Origin: Acidobacterium sp.
GTDB taxonomy: Bacteria; Acidobacteriota; Vicinamibacteria; Vicinamibacterales; UBA2999
Direction of reading: 5' to 3'
Assembly (NCBI GenBank): GCA_002737365.1
Contig: NSIL01000002.1
Coordinates: 124,001-188,000, forward strand
DNA: 64,000 nucleotides
The notes under the pieces were generated by a model, which was not told the DNA's origin, did no database searches, and saw nothing but the letters and a program-made list of their open reading frames with translations. This document shows positions 51,791-59,524 of this stretch, piece after piece. Both the position numbers and the translations under genes were made by a program. The first letter of the stretch is position 1, and each line of letters starts with the position of its first letter.

Positions 51791-53830
51791 GTGAACGAAG
51801 ACAAGTCCACCGTCTATCACCGCTTGCGCCGGCGCGCCGACCTTCTGGGAACGGCTGCCGCCGGCTTCGTCCTGCTCACGCTCCTCATCTCCGGTGCCAG
51901 CCTGACCCTCCGCGAGTGGGCCGCCGTGGCGGCCAATGCTTTCCCGGTTGGTCTTGAGGATGTGATGACGGTCATCGCGCTCACCGCCATGCTGGTCCTG
52001 TTGCTGCAGTTGGTCGAACTGCCGTTCGCGTTCTATCAGGGCCACCTGCTCGAGCACCAGTACGGCCTGTCGACGCAGCCTGCTCGGCGGTGGTTGGTCG
52101 ATCAGGGCAAGGGCGTGGCTTTGGGCGTGGCGGTCGCAGCGCTCGGCGCGTCAGTGGTGTTGCTGGCGCTGCGCGAGTGGCCCGGGCAGTGGTGGTGGAT
52201 TTCGGCGGCGGTCTTCGCCGCCGGCATGGTCGGCCTGGCGCGGCTGGCGCCGGTGGTGTTGTTGCCACTCTTCTACACGTTCAAGCCACTCGATCGCCCG
52301 GTGCTCGCGGCGCGGCTGTTGGCGCTGGCCGGGAAGGCGCGCACCGATGTGGTCGGGGTCTTCGAATGGGTGTTGAGCGATCACACCAGGAAGGCGAACG
52401 CCGCGCTGGCCGGCCTGGGGCAGACGCGCCGCATCCTGGTGTCAGACACCTTGCTGGCCGGTTTCTCGGAGGATGAGATCGAGGTCGTGCTCGCGCACGA
52501 ACTGGCCCATCATGTGCATCGCGACTTGTGGCGCGGCATCGCGGTCCAGACGTTGCTGCTGTTCGGCGGATTTTTCGTGGCCGACCTCGTCTTGCGGCGG
52601 CTCGCCGACGCTGCCGGGTTGCGTGGGCTGTCGGATCCCGCCGCGCTGCCCCTGCTGATGCTGGTGGCCGGCGCCTGGTCGTTCCTGATGCTGCCGCTGG
52701 TCAACGCGCTGTCGCGGGCCCAGGAGCGGGCGGCCGACCGTTACGCCCTCGATACGACACGCAATGTTGATGCGTTCGTCACGGCAATGAAGCGGCTGTC
52801 GCAGCAGAATCTAGCCGAGGAATATCCATCACTGATCGTCCGCTGGCTGTTCTATTCGCATCCGCCGATTCGGGAGAGAATCGACGCGGCCCGTGCCTTT
52901 GCGAGAGAGAGAGACAGCGCGTTGCGTCGGATGCTGGTGGCCGTCCTGGTGATGACGGCATCGGTTGGCGGCTCGGCACAGTATTCGAAGAAGACGCTCG
53001 TGGCCCATCGTGGTGCGTCCGCCTATGCGCCCGAGAACACGCTGGCGTCTTACCGTTTGGCGATCGAGATGGGTGCCGATTTCGTGGAACAGGATCTCCA
53101 GGTGACCCGGGATGGTGTGTTGATCTGCCTGCACGACGCCTCGCTTGAACGGACGACCAATGTTGCCAAGGTGTTTCCGGAGCGATCGACCGACATCGTG
53201 GTCGACGGCAAAGCTCGCAAGACCTGGCTGGCCAACGACTTTACCCTGGCGGAAATCAAGCGCCTCGACGCGGGGGCCTGGTTCAACGCCAGGTTCGCCG
53301 GCGAGCGGGTGCCGACCTTCGACGAATCCGTGACGCTATTGAAAGGCAAGGCGGGGTTGTATCCCGAGTTGAAGACGCCGGAGATGTATCGTTCGCGCGG
53401 CGTGGACCTCGCGCGGCTGGTGGAAGCCGCGCTCGATCGAAATGTGCTGCGAGGGCCCAAAGCCAATCCGCGGACACCGATCGTGCTGCAGACCTTCTCG
53501 CAGAACACCGCGGCCAGGCTGGCGCAGCTCAAGATCGGCGTGCCGATTGTGCTGTTGCTCGACGACAATAACCCCTTCGATTCGATCGACCGCCTCCGGC
53601 AGTGGAAAGGCATTGTGCAGGGCTTCGGCATGCCGAAGAGCCTGCTGGTAAAAGCGCCGCAATTGCTGAACTGGAGCCACGCCTCGGGGATGTCGGTTGC
53701 GCTCTACACGTTCCGGCCGGATGCAGTGCAGCCAGGGTTCCTCAACGTGACCGACGAGATGGAATTCTTCTTGAAGAAACTCGGTGTGGACGCGGTCATC
53801 ACCAGTAGCCCAGACCGGTTTCCCCAATAA
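51791..53830 (+). CDS. M48 (Ste24-like) membrane protease fused to a glycerophosphodiester phosphodiesterase
   Basis: A 679-residue protein. Residues 1 to ~385: CAAX-type M48 protease with several TMs, HELAHH zinc motif, and the third ligand in ERAADRYALD. Then MLVAVLVMTASVGGSAQ, which looks like a signal peptide, and a GDPD domain (~395-679): LVAHRGASAYAPENTLASYR, FVEQDLQVTRDGVLICLHDA. The junction helix should place the GDPD in the periplasm. The downstream gene is a second GDPD. An alternative is two proteins with an internal start at 52931. Confidence 0.82.
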   Translation: MNEDKSTVYHRLRRRADLLGTAAAGFVLLTLLISGASLTLREWAAVAANAFPVGLEDVMTVIALTAMLVLLLQLVELPFAFYQGHLLEHQYGLSTQPARRWLVDQGKGVALGVAVAALGASVVLLALREWPGQWWWISAAVFAAGMVGLARLAPVVLLPLFYTFKPLDRPVLAARLLALAGKARTDVVGVFEWVLSDHTRKANAALAGLGQTRRILVSDTLLAGFSEDEIEVVLAHELAHHVHRDLWRGIAVQTLLLFGGFFVADLVLRRLADAAGLRGLSDPAALPLLMLVAGAWSFLMLPLVNALSRAQERAADRYALDTTRNVDAFVTAMKRLSQQNLAEEYPSLIVRWLFYSHPPIRERIDAARAFARERDSALRRMLVAVLVMTASVGGSAQYSKKTLVAHRGASAYAPENTLASYRLAIEMGADFVEQDLQVTRDGVLICLHDASLERTTNVAKVFPERSTDIVVDGKARKTWLANDFTLAEIKRLDAGAWFNARFAGERVPTFDESVTLLKGKAGLYPELKTPEMYRSRGVDLARLVEAALDRNVLRGPKANPRTPIVLQTFSQNTAARLAQLKIGVPIVLLLDDNNPFDSIDRLRQWKGIVQGFGMPKSLLVKAPQLLNWSHASGMSVALYTFRPDAVQPGFLNVTDEMEFFLKKLGVDAVITSSPDRFPQ

Positions 53831-54774
53831 TGAGGTCGCCAGTGTTGTTGATGGTCGAATCGCCAATGTTGCGAGCCATGCTCGCGCTCGTCGTTCTGCT
53901 GCCGGTGGTCACGCTGTCCGCCCAATATCAGAAGAAGACCCTCGTCGCCCACCGCGGCGCCTCGGCCTATGCGCCAGAACACACCTTGTCGGCCTACAAG
54001 CTGGCGATCGAGCAGGGCGCCGACTTCGTCGAGCAGGACTTGGCCATCACCAAGGACGGCGTGCTGATCTGCCTGCACGACGCCAGCCTCGAGCGCACCA
54101 CGAATGTCGAAGAGCTGTTTCCCGGCCGCGTCAGCACGCAGACCATCGAAGGCAAGACGCGCACGGCGTGGCTGGCCAACGACTTCACACTCGCCGAGAT
54201 CAAGACGCTCGACGCCGGCTCGTGGTTCGACAAGAAGTTTGCGGGCGAGAAGGTGCCGACGTTCGACGAGGCGATTGCGGCGATTCGCGGCAAGGCCGGC
54301 ATTTTTCCCGAACTGAAGACCCCCGAGATCTACGCCGGCCGCGACATCAAGTTCGAGGAATTGGTTGCCGCGGCGCTCGACAAGAACGGCCTGCGCGGGC
54401 CCAAGGCGGATCCCAAGACACCGGTCATCCTGCAGACCTTCGGCCAATCGAGCGCGCGTCGCCTGGCCGAGATCAAGATCGGTGTGCCGGTGGCGCTCTT
54501 GCTCGGTAGTCCCGCCGGGTTCGAGACTGCAGCGCAGATCAAGGCCTGGAAGGGCATCGTCCAGGGCTTTGGCCCCGCGAAGCAGATTGTGTTGAAGAAC
54601 CCCGACTTCGTGAAGTGGGCGCACGCCGAGGGCATGACCGTGACGCCGTACACCTTTCGCTCGGCCGACACCGGCACGTTCAAGGACGTGACGGCCGAAA
54701 TGGATCACTACCTCTACACGCTTGGTGTCGATGCGCTGTTCACCGACAATCCCGACAAGTTTCCAAGGAAGTAG
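53830..54774 (+). CDS. Periplasmic glycerophosphodiester phosphodiesterase
   Basis: Hydrolyses glycerophosphodiesters to glycerol-3-phosphate and alcohol. The 314-residue protein has a signal peptide (MLRAMLALVVLLPVVTLSA), then LVAHRGASAYAPEHTLSAYK, FVEQDLAITKDGVLICLHDA and the later ELKTPEIY motif. It is strongly similar to the C-terminal half of the preceding gene, a tandem duplication. The ATG at 53830 overlaps the previous stop; the ATG at 53869 would give the cleaner signal peptide. Confidence 0.9.
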   Translation: MRSPVLLMVESPMLRAMLALVVLLPVVTLSAQYQKKTLVAHRGASAYAPEHTLSAYKLAIEQGADFVEQDLAITKDGVLICLHDASLERTTNVEELFPGRVSTQTIEGKTRTAWLANDFTLAEIKTLDAGSWFDKKFAGEKVPTFDEAIAAIRGKAGIFPELKTPEIYAGRDIKFEELVAAALDKNGLRGPKADPKTPVILQTFGQSSARRLAEIKIGVPVALLLGSPAGFETAAQIKAWKGIVQGFGPAKQIVLKNPDFVKWAHAEGMTVTPYTFRSADTGTFKDVTAEMDHYLYTLGVDALFTDNPDKFPRK

Positions 54775-55134
54775 CTACTTCGCCTTCACCACCAGCGTGC
54801 CCTTCATGTCCTTGCAGCCCTCGTCGGTCGTCAGGTTGCAGTAGAAGGTGAACCTGCCCGCCTGGTCGGCTCGGAACTCGAACGTCGTCGACAGCCCTCC
54901 CGCCGCGCGCTTGACGATGCGGTAGGCGTCGATGGCGAAGCTGGTGGGGCGGTCCTCGCTCTTGAGCGTGATCTTCACCAGGTCGTCCTGGGTCACTTCC
55001 AGTTTATTGGGCGTGAAGACGTGGTCCTTGGCGACGATGGTGAACTCGCGACGGTTGGGGGCTTGTTCTTGTGCGCCCGCCAGAGCCGTGGCGAGGGCAA
55101 TCACCGTCGCGGCCAATGCCACTCTCCGAAGCAT
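54775..55134 (-). CDS. Exported cupredoxin-like protein
   Basis: 119 residues: signal peptide (LAATVIALATALAGA|QE) and a cupredoxin fold with FTIVAKDHVFTPNKLEVTQD and FYCNLTTDEGCKDMKGTLVV. The usual FxC-xxxxH-xxM copper loop has Thr-Asp-Glu in place of the His, so type I copper binding is doubtful. The start at 55134 gives the signal peptide and follows a TACAAT word. Its stop codon abuts that of the convergent GDPD gene. Confidence 0.78.
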   Translation of the reverse strand: MLRRVALAATVIALATALAGAQEQAPNRREFTIVAKDHVFTPNKLEVTQDDLVKITLKSEDRPTSFAIDAYRIVKRAAGGLSTTFEFRADQAGRFTFYCNLTTDEGCKDMKGTLVVKAK

Positions 55135-55140
55135 GTTCAC

Positions 55141-55146
55141 ATTGTA
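55141..55146 (-). promoter_or_regulatory. Candidate -10 element of the cupredoxin gene
   Basis: On the minus strand TACAAT ends 6 bases before the ATG at 55134, again implying a nearly leaderless transcript. No clear -35. Confidence 0.4.
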
Positions 55147-55203
55147 GCGGCTTCTCGGCACGGTCGCCGGCGCCGCGACCGATCCACGGCCACTCCGATG
55201 TCT

Positions 55204-55227
55204 CCTTACTACCAAGTAAGGTAGACT
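55204..55227 (+). promoter_or_regulatory. Operator-like palindrome and -10 of the first VapBC module
   Basis: CCTTACT-ACCA-AGTAAGG (55204-55221) is a perfect 7-bp inverted repeat that touches a TAGACT -10-like word (55222-55227), 21 bases before the antitoxin ATG. This suits autorepression by the AbrB-type antitoxin. Confidence 0.55.
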
Positions 55228-55248
55228 CGGGTCGTAAGGAAGCCGAAA

Positions 55249-55506
55249 ATGCCTGAAGCGACGTTGACGACCAAGGGTCAGGTGACCATCCCCAAGGCGG
55301 TTCGCGACCACCTGAGGCTCGAAACCGGTGCCCGCCTCGATTTCGTCATCGAGGATGACGGCACTGTCGTGGTGAAGCCGGTGACCCGACACGTCCGCGA
55401 ACTGGCGGGGCTGTTACACCGCCCCGGGCGGCGGCCGGTCTCCATCCGCGCGATGGACGAGGCGATCGGCACGCACCTGGGCAGACGATTCGGGCGGCGG
55501 CGATGA
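55249..55506 (+). CDS. AbrB/SpoVT-type antitoxin (VapB-like)
   Basis: The 85-residue protein begins MPEATLTTKGQVTIPKAVRD, the swapped-hairpin DNA-binding domain with its TTKGQVTIPK signature. The C-terminal half is basic and would wrap the toxin. Its stop overlaps the PIN gene by 4 bases. Confidence 0.9.
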   Translation: MPEATLTTKGQVTIPKAVRDHLRLETGARLDFVIEDDGTVVVKPVTRHVRELAGLLHRPGRRPVSIRAMDEAIGTHLGRRFGRRR

Positions 55507-55898
55507 TCGGCCTCGACACCAATCTCCTGATTCGTTACCTGACGAACGACGACCGGGCGCAGTACGCGAAGGCGAAACGGCTGATTGACGAGGCGGTCGA
55601 GCGGGACGAGCGCCTGCTCATCAGCTGTGTGGTTTTCTGTGAAGTGACGTGGGTGCTCGAGACCGCGTATGAGTACTCGCGAGCCGAGATCGCCGACGCG
55701 CTCGACCGCATCTTCGACACTGCACAATTCGAGATCGAACGAGCGCCCGAGGCGCGGCAGGCGCTCGACGATTTCCGGTCCACGAAAGTGGGATTCGCCG
55801 ATGCCTTGATCGGCCGGATCAATCGCACGCTGGGCGCGACCAAGAGCATGACTTTCGATCGCGATCTCAAGGCGCTCGAGACCTTCGCAGTGCTGTAG
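55503..55898 (+). CDS. PIN-domain ribonuclease toxin (VapC-like)
   Basis: A 131-residue PIN nuclease: first Asp in GLDTNLLIRYL, Glu in CEVTWVLE, and C-terminal acids in GFADALIGR and FDRDLKAL. It would cleave RNA, and is held in check by the coupled antitoxin. Confidence 0.9.
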   Translation: MIGLDTNLLIRYLTNDDRAQYAKAKRLIDEAVERDERLLISCVVFCEVTWVLETAYEYSRAEIADALDRIFDTAQFEIERAPEARQALDDFRSTKVGFADALIGRINRTLGATKSMTFDRDLKALETFAVL

Positions 55899-55905
55899 GC
55901 GGGCG

Positions 55906-55921
55906 GTGTCGCTCACGACAC
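55906..55921. terminator. Small hairpin between convergent genes
   Basis: GTGTCG-CTCA-CGACAC forms a 6-bp stem between the PIN gene and the kinase gene ends. It is short and lacks a T-run. Confidence 0.35.
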
Positions 55922-55935
55922 GAGGTGCCCTCCCG

Positions 55936-58677
55936 TCATTTCTTCAACAGCGCCGGCCAATTCAGGATCACGTTGATCGCCGGCGAGGCGCTTGCCTTGT
56001 CGCTGGCCACGGGCTGAGGCATCAGAAAGCGCTGCCCATCCGGCGAAACGGCCCACGGGAAGAAACTAGCCCCATGTCCTGGTGGCAACAGTCCCCAAGT
56101 GCCGGGTTCGAACAGCTCGGCCGGCCGTCCCGCGACGAAGCTGGATCCCGATCCATTCACGTCGACGGACATGACCTTTCCTTGACCCATCCCCGTCAGA
56201 TAGAAGAGCTCCTTGCCATCACTGCGCCATCTTGGAAAGCTGCCCAATCCGCCCGTTGAGACCTGCCATTTCCCGTCGCCTCCTGGAAACGATGTCACGT
56301 AGATGTGATTAGCGCCACTCTCGCCGGACACGTACGCCAGCCATTTGCCGTCTGGGGAAAGTTGAGGGTAGTTTTCCTGAGCCTTGGATTGCCGTAGCGG
56401 CGTGGCCCTGCGATCACCGGTCAACGGCAGCAGCCACAGATCGCTCCGGGTCTTGGGGTCGCCCACTACGTAGGCAATCGACTGCCCGTCCCCGGACCAG
56501 GACCCCGGATACTGCACCCACTCGGATTCGATGAGCAGGTCTTCAGCGCCCGTCCCATCGGAGTTCTTCTCACGAAGACCCCACTTGCCATTTCGGAGCG
56601 AATGAAACGCGACCCGCTTGCCGTCTGGCGACCAGACCGGCATGCCGTTGTCCTGGGACGGGTCGAAGGTCAGCCGCATCGGCGTCCGGAGCGACGCGTC
56701 ATACACCCAGATGTCCCCACCAAGAGAGTCATGACGGTGAACCGCGACCCGCTTGCCGTCGGGAGACAGATTGACGCCAGCAACCCCGCCTGAATCTCCT
56801 GCCGTTTCGAGCGTCTTGCCAGTGCGGTCGAACCAGGTTAGTTGCCTTAACTGGCCCCCTATCGCGCCGGGAGCAAAGACCAGCGATCCGTTGTCAGAGA
56901 TGCTGAATTGCGATGTGCCTGTGTTAGAACTTGCAGCTACGCCTTCGATCACGGGCACCGGTCCGCCAGTGACCGTCAACCCCTGGGCGTCAAACGGTAC
57001 CGCCAGAATTGTGCCGGACAGTGCGTATATGAGATGACCGTTCGGGACGTAGCGCGCATCGCTTCCGCCTTCGAGCAACACCTTGCGCTCACCGGAGGTC
57101 AGCGCTTGGGCAACGATGCTCGCTGTGTTCCAGCGGTTTAGGCCCCCTAAAGAGGCAGAGGCAAGCGTAAAGACGACCGCGTTGCCGCCGGGCAGCATCG
57201 AGGGCCCGTGGGCCAGTTCGCCATCTTTCACCGCGATGACCGTTTCCGGCTTGCCGCCACTGGCCGAGACCCGGAGAATCCCTTGGGTGCCTTGGCCAAT
57301 CAGGATCTTGTCATCCGTGCCCCAACTGATGCCGAACGGTTGCTCGATCGCGGCGATCGTAACGGCAGTACCGCCGCTGATCGCAATCCGTTTCAGGGTC
57401 TTGTCCGCAACCGAGTAGAAGGCAATGGAGCGGCTGTCCGGAGAAAAAACGGGATTCGTGATCCCTTGCGCCATCTCGGTACCCTGAATGAAGAGCGACG
57501 ACATCTCGCTCATCGGCTTGAGATACAACCGAGTGTTGGCCACGTAGACGAACTGACTGCCGTCCGGAGCGATCGAAACCACCTGGCGTCCGGTATTTGT
57601 GAACTGCTGGCCTTCCGGAAGCGTGAACGAGAAGCGGGTAACTTCCGTCGATTGTGGCGGCGACGGCTTGAGCGTCCACGCGGCCAAGGCGGCGACGACG
57701 GCCAGGACCAGGCCGAGCACGACCGGGACGGCGCGTCGCCACAGCGGCACCGGCGCCATCGTCAACGCCGACGCCGACGCGGTGTTGATGACCGAGACTT
57801 CCGACGCACCTGATTCGATCTTCGCAATCTCGACGCGCGCTTCGCCGATGTCGCGCAGGCGTTGCCGGTGATCGCGATCGAGGCAGCGTTCGAGTAATCG
57901 TCGCAACCGTGGCGGTGTGGTTGCGGGCAGCGCCGTCCAGTCGATGTCCTGTCTCAGCACGGCTGCCAGCACGTCCGAGATCTCGTGACCTTCAAAGGCG
58001 CGCCGCCCCGTGACCATCTCGTAGAGCACGACGCCAAATGCCCAGATGTCGGCGCGGCGATCCACCGTTTTGCCGCGCGCCTGCTCCGGGCTCATGTAAG
58101 CAGCGGTCCCCATAATCATCCCGCGCATCGTCATTGCGGGCGTGGTGATGGTCGGGGAGTTTTCGGCGGCACTAAAGTGCCGCCCTTCTGGCACGCTATC
58201 GATGGCTTTGGCGAGGCCGAAATCCAACACTTTCACGGTGCCGTCTGGCCGAATCTTTACGTTGGCGGGCTTGAGGTCGCGATGGACGATGGCCTGTTCG
58301 TGCGCGGCTTCGAGCGCCTCGGCGATTTGCCGCGCAAGCGGCAGGGCGTCGGTCACCGGAATGGCGCCGCGCGCAATGATCGCTGAGAGGTCCTCGCCCT
58401 CGACGAACTCCATCGCGAGTACGGGTGTGCCGGCGGCGTCTTCGACGCCGTAGATGCCGGCGATGTTGGGGTGATTGAGTGACGCCAGGACCTGCGCCTC
58501 TCGCGTGAAGCGGGCGCGGCGATCAGGATCGGCGGTGAAGCCTTCCGGCAGGATCTTCAGCGCCGCATCGCGGTTGAGCTTCGTATCCTTGGCGCGATAG
58601 ACCTCGCCCATGCCGCCTTCGCCGATCTTGGAGACCACTTCATAGGGACCGAGCCGGGTACCGGGCGTCAAGCTCAT
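55936..58677 (-). CDS. Ser/Thr protein kinase with C-terminal beta-propeller
   Basis: The 913-residue protein starts MSLTPGTRLGPYEVVSKIGE, chosen because TATAAT lies 10 bases upstream. The kinase domain has the Gly loop (GEGGMGEVY), K41, HRDLKPAN (132-139), DFG (152-154) and SPEQARGK. Near residues 335-357 is one TM, followed by ~550 periplasmic residues of PD40/TolB-like repeats (for example FSPDSRSIAFYS, WSPDGKRVAFHS, LSPDGKWLAYVS). Residues 163-171, in the activation segment, come from a palindromic repeat. Such kinases are abundant in Acidobacteria. Confidence 0.93.
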   Translation of the reverse strand: MSLTPGTRLGPYEVVSKIGEGGMGEVYRAKDTKLNRDAALKILPEGFTADPDRRARFTREAQVLASLNHPNIAGIYGVEDAAGTPVLAMEFVEGEDLSAIIARGAIPVTDALPLARQIAEALEAAHEQAIVHRDLKPANVKIRPDGTVKVLDFGLAKAIDSVPEGRHFSAAENSPTITTPAMTMRGMIMGTAAYMSPEQARGKTVDRRADIWAFGVVLYEMVTGRRAFEGHEISDVLAAVLRQDIDWTALPATTPPRLRRLLERCLDRDHRQRLRDIGEARVEIAKIESGASEVSVINTASASALTMAPVPLWRRAVPVVLGLVLAVVAALAAWTLKPSPPQSTEVTRFSFTLPEGQQFTNTGRQVVSIAPDGSQFVYVANTRLYLKPMSEMSSLFIQGTEMAQGITNPVFSPDSRSIAFYSVADKTLKRIAISGGTAVTIAAIEQPFGISWGTDDKILIGQGTQGILRVSASGGKPETVIAVKDGELAHGPSMLPGGNAVVFTLASASLGGLNRWNTASIVAQALTSGERKVLLEGGSDARYVPNGHLIYALSGTILAVPFDAQGLTVTGGPVPVIEGVAASSNTGTSQFSISDNGSLVFAPGAIGGQLRQLTWFDRTGKTLETAGDSGGVAGVNLSPDGKRVAVHRHDSLGGDIWVYDASLRTPMRLTFDPSQDNGMPVWSPDGKRVAFHSLRNGKWGLREKNSDGTGAEDLLIESEWVQYPGSWSGDGQSIAYVVGDPKTRSDLWLLPLTGDRRATPLRQSKAQENYPQLSPDGKWLAYVSGESGANHIYVTSFPGGDGKWQVSTGGLGSFPRWRSDGKELFYLTGMGQGKVMSVDVNGSGSSFVAGRPAELFEPGTWGLLPPGHGASFFPWAVSPDGQRFLMPQPVASDKASASPAINVILNWPALLKK
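58165..58184. repeat. Short palindromic repeat, family B, copy inside the kinase gene
   Basis: GGCGGCACT-AA-AGTGCCGCC is a perfect inverted repeat lying in frame on the minus-strand gene; it encodes GRHFSAA between DFG and the SPE motif. Read in that orientation it matches the intergenic copy at 11942 apart from the paired G-C/C-G swap. Confidence 0.75.
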
Positions 58678-58687
58678 GGGGATGCGG

Positions 58688-58693
58688 ATTATA
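58688..58693 (-). promoter_or_regulatory. -10 element of the kinase gene
   Basis: A consensus TATAAT on the minus strand, 10 bases before the ATG at 58677. The -35 region is not recognisable. Confidence 0.5.
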
Positions 58694-58757
58694 GGTGGAT
58701 TGGCGTTGGCGACGGGCGAAAATCGCGCGAGGCGGGGCGCCACCTGGCTTGACCGGA

Positions 58758-58788
58758 TGATGCCTGATGCGTGATGATTGATGAGTGA
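58758..58788. repeat. 7-bp tandem repeat overlapping the second antitoxin start
   Basis: TGATGCC, TGATGCG, TGATGAT, TGATGAG and a partial TGA follow in exact 7-base register and run across the GTG start at 58785. They may be a binding array for the ribbon-helix-helix antitoxin or a dispersed heptameric repeat. Confidence 0.6.
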
Positions 58789-59006
58789 GAACGACCCTGG
58801 ATCTGGAACTGGACGTGCTGCAGGCGGCCAAGGAAATCGGCGCGGCGCGTGGGATGTCGGCCGGCCAGGTGGTGTCCGAGTTGGTCCGCAAGGCGCTGGC
58901 GTCGCCGAGGACGGCGAAGGTGCGTAACGGCGTGCCGATGTTCTCGCGCAAAGCTGGCTCGCCGCCGCTGACGATGGCCGCCGTTAATCGGCTGCGCGAC
59001 GAGTAG
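58785..59006 (+). CDS. Ribbon-helix-helix antitoxin (VapB-like)
   Basis: A 73-residue protein from a GTG start: MRTTLDLELDVLQAAKEIGA has the beta-strand and first helix of the RHH fold, then ARGMSAGQVVSELVRKAL. The C-terminal part (NGVPMFSRKAGSPPLT) is typical of antitoxins that contact PIN toxins. The PIN gene follows after 6 bases. Confidence 0.85.
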   Translation: MRTTLDLELDVLQAAKEIGAARGMSAGQVVSELVRKALASPRTAKVRNGVPMFSRKAGSPPLTMAAVNRLRDE

Positions 59007-59012
59007 TGTGCC

Positions 59013-59462
59013 ATGGCGGCCGCGCGCGTTTCCTTGCTCGATGTGAACGTGCTCGTGGCGCTCTTCTTTCCCGATCACGTCCACCACGACCTGGCCCACG
59101 ACTGGTTCGCTGATCATCGGCACGAGGGGTGGGCGACGTGCCCGCTGACCGAGAACGGCCTGCTCCGCGTGGCCTGCCAGCAGCCGTCAGATGATGTGCT
59201 GGTTCGTCCCGCCGATGTGATCGCGAATCTTGAACGCTTCTGCCGGGACAAGCTTCACCGGACGTGGACGGATGCGGTCTCGCTGACCGACACCGCGCTC
59301 TTCGCGCCGCAGTTCATCAGTGGCCATCGGCAGCTCACCGATGTCTACTTACTCGGCCTGGCAAAGAAGATGGGCGGCCGGCTGGCGACGTTCGATCGGA
59401 CCATTCCCGTGAAGGCCGTCCGCGGTGGCACCGCAGAGCTACTGCATGTGATCGAGCCGTAG
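59013..59462 (+). CDS. PIN-domain ribonuclease toxin (VapC-like)
   Basis: The 149-residue protein belongs to the longer PIN branch (TA system VapC, DUF-like) with first Asp in SLLDVNVLVALFFPDHVHH, Glu in CPLTENGLLRV, and acids in LTDVYLLGLAKK and TFDRTIP. It is the second toxin-antitoxin module within 4 kb and is convergent with pnp across a shared hairpin. Confidence 0.88.
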   Translation: MAAARVSLLDVNVLVALFFPDHVHHDLAHDWFADHRHEGWATCPLTENGLLRVACQQPSDDVLVRPADVIANLERFCRDKLHRTWTDAVSLTDTALFAPQFISGHRQLTDVYLLGLAKKMGGRLATFDRTIPVKAVRGGTAELLHVIEP

Positions 59463-59476
59463 CCGTACAAAGAAAA

Positions 59477-59498
59477 AGCCGGGGCCAACGCCCCGGCT
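59477..59498. terminator. Intrinsic terminator, mainly for pnp
   Basis: AGCCGGGGC and GCCCCGGCT form a perfect 9-bp stem with a 4-base loop. On the minus strand it is followed by a T-rich run (TTTTTCTTTG), which fits a Rho-independent terminator for rpsO-pnp. It also lies 15 bases after the PIN toxin gene. Confidence 0.8.
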
Positions 59499-59524
59499 CT
59501 CCAATTCAAACGACAAAAACTAAC

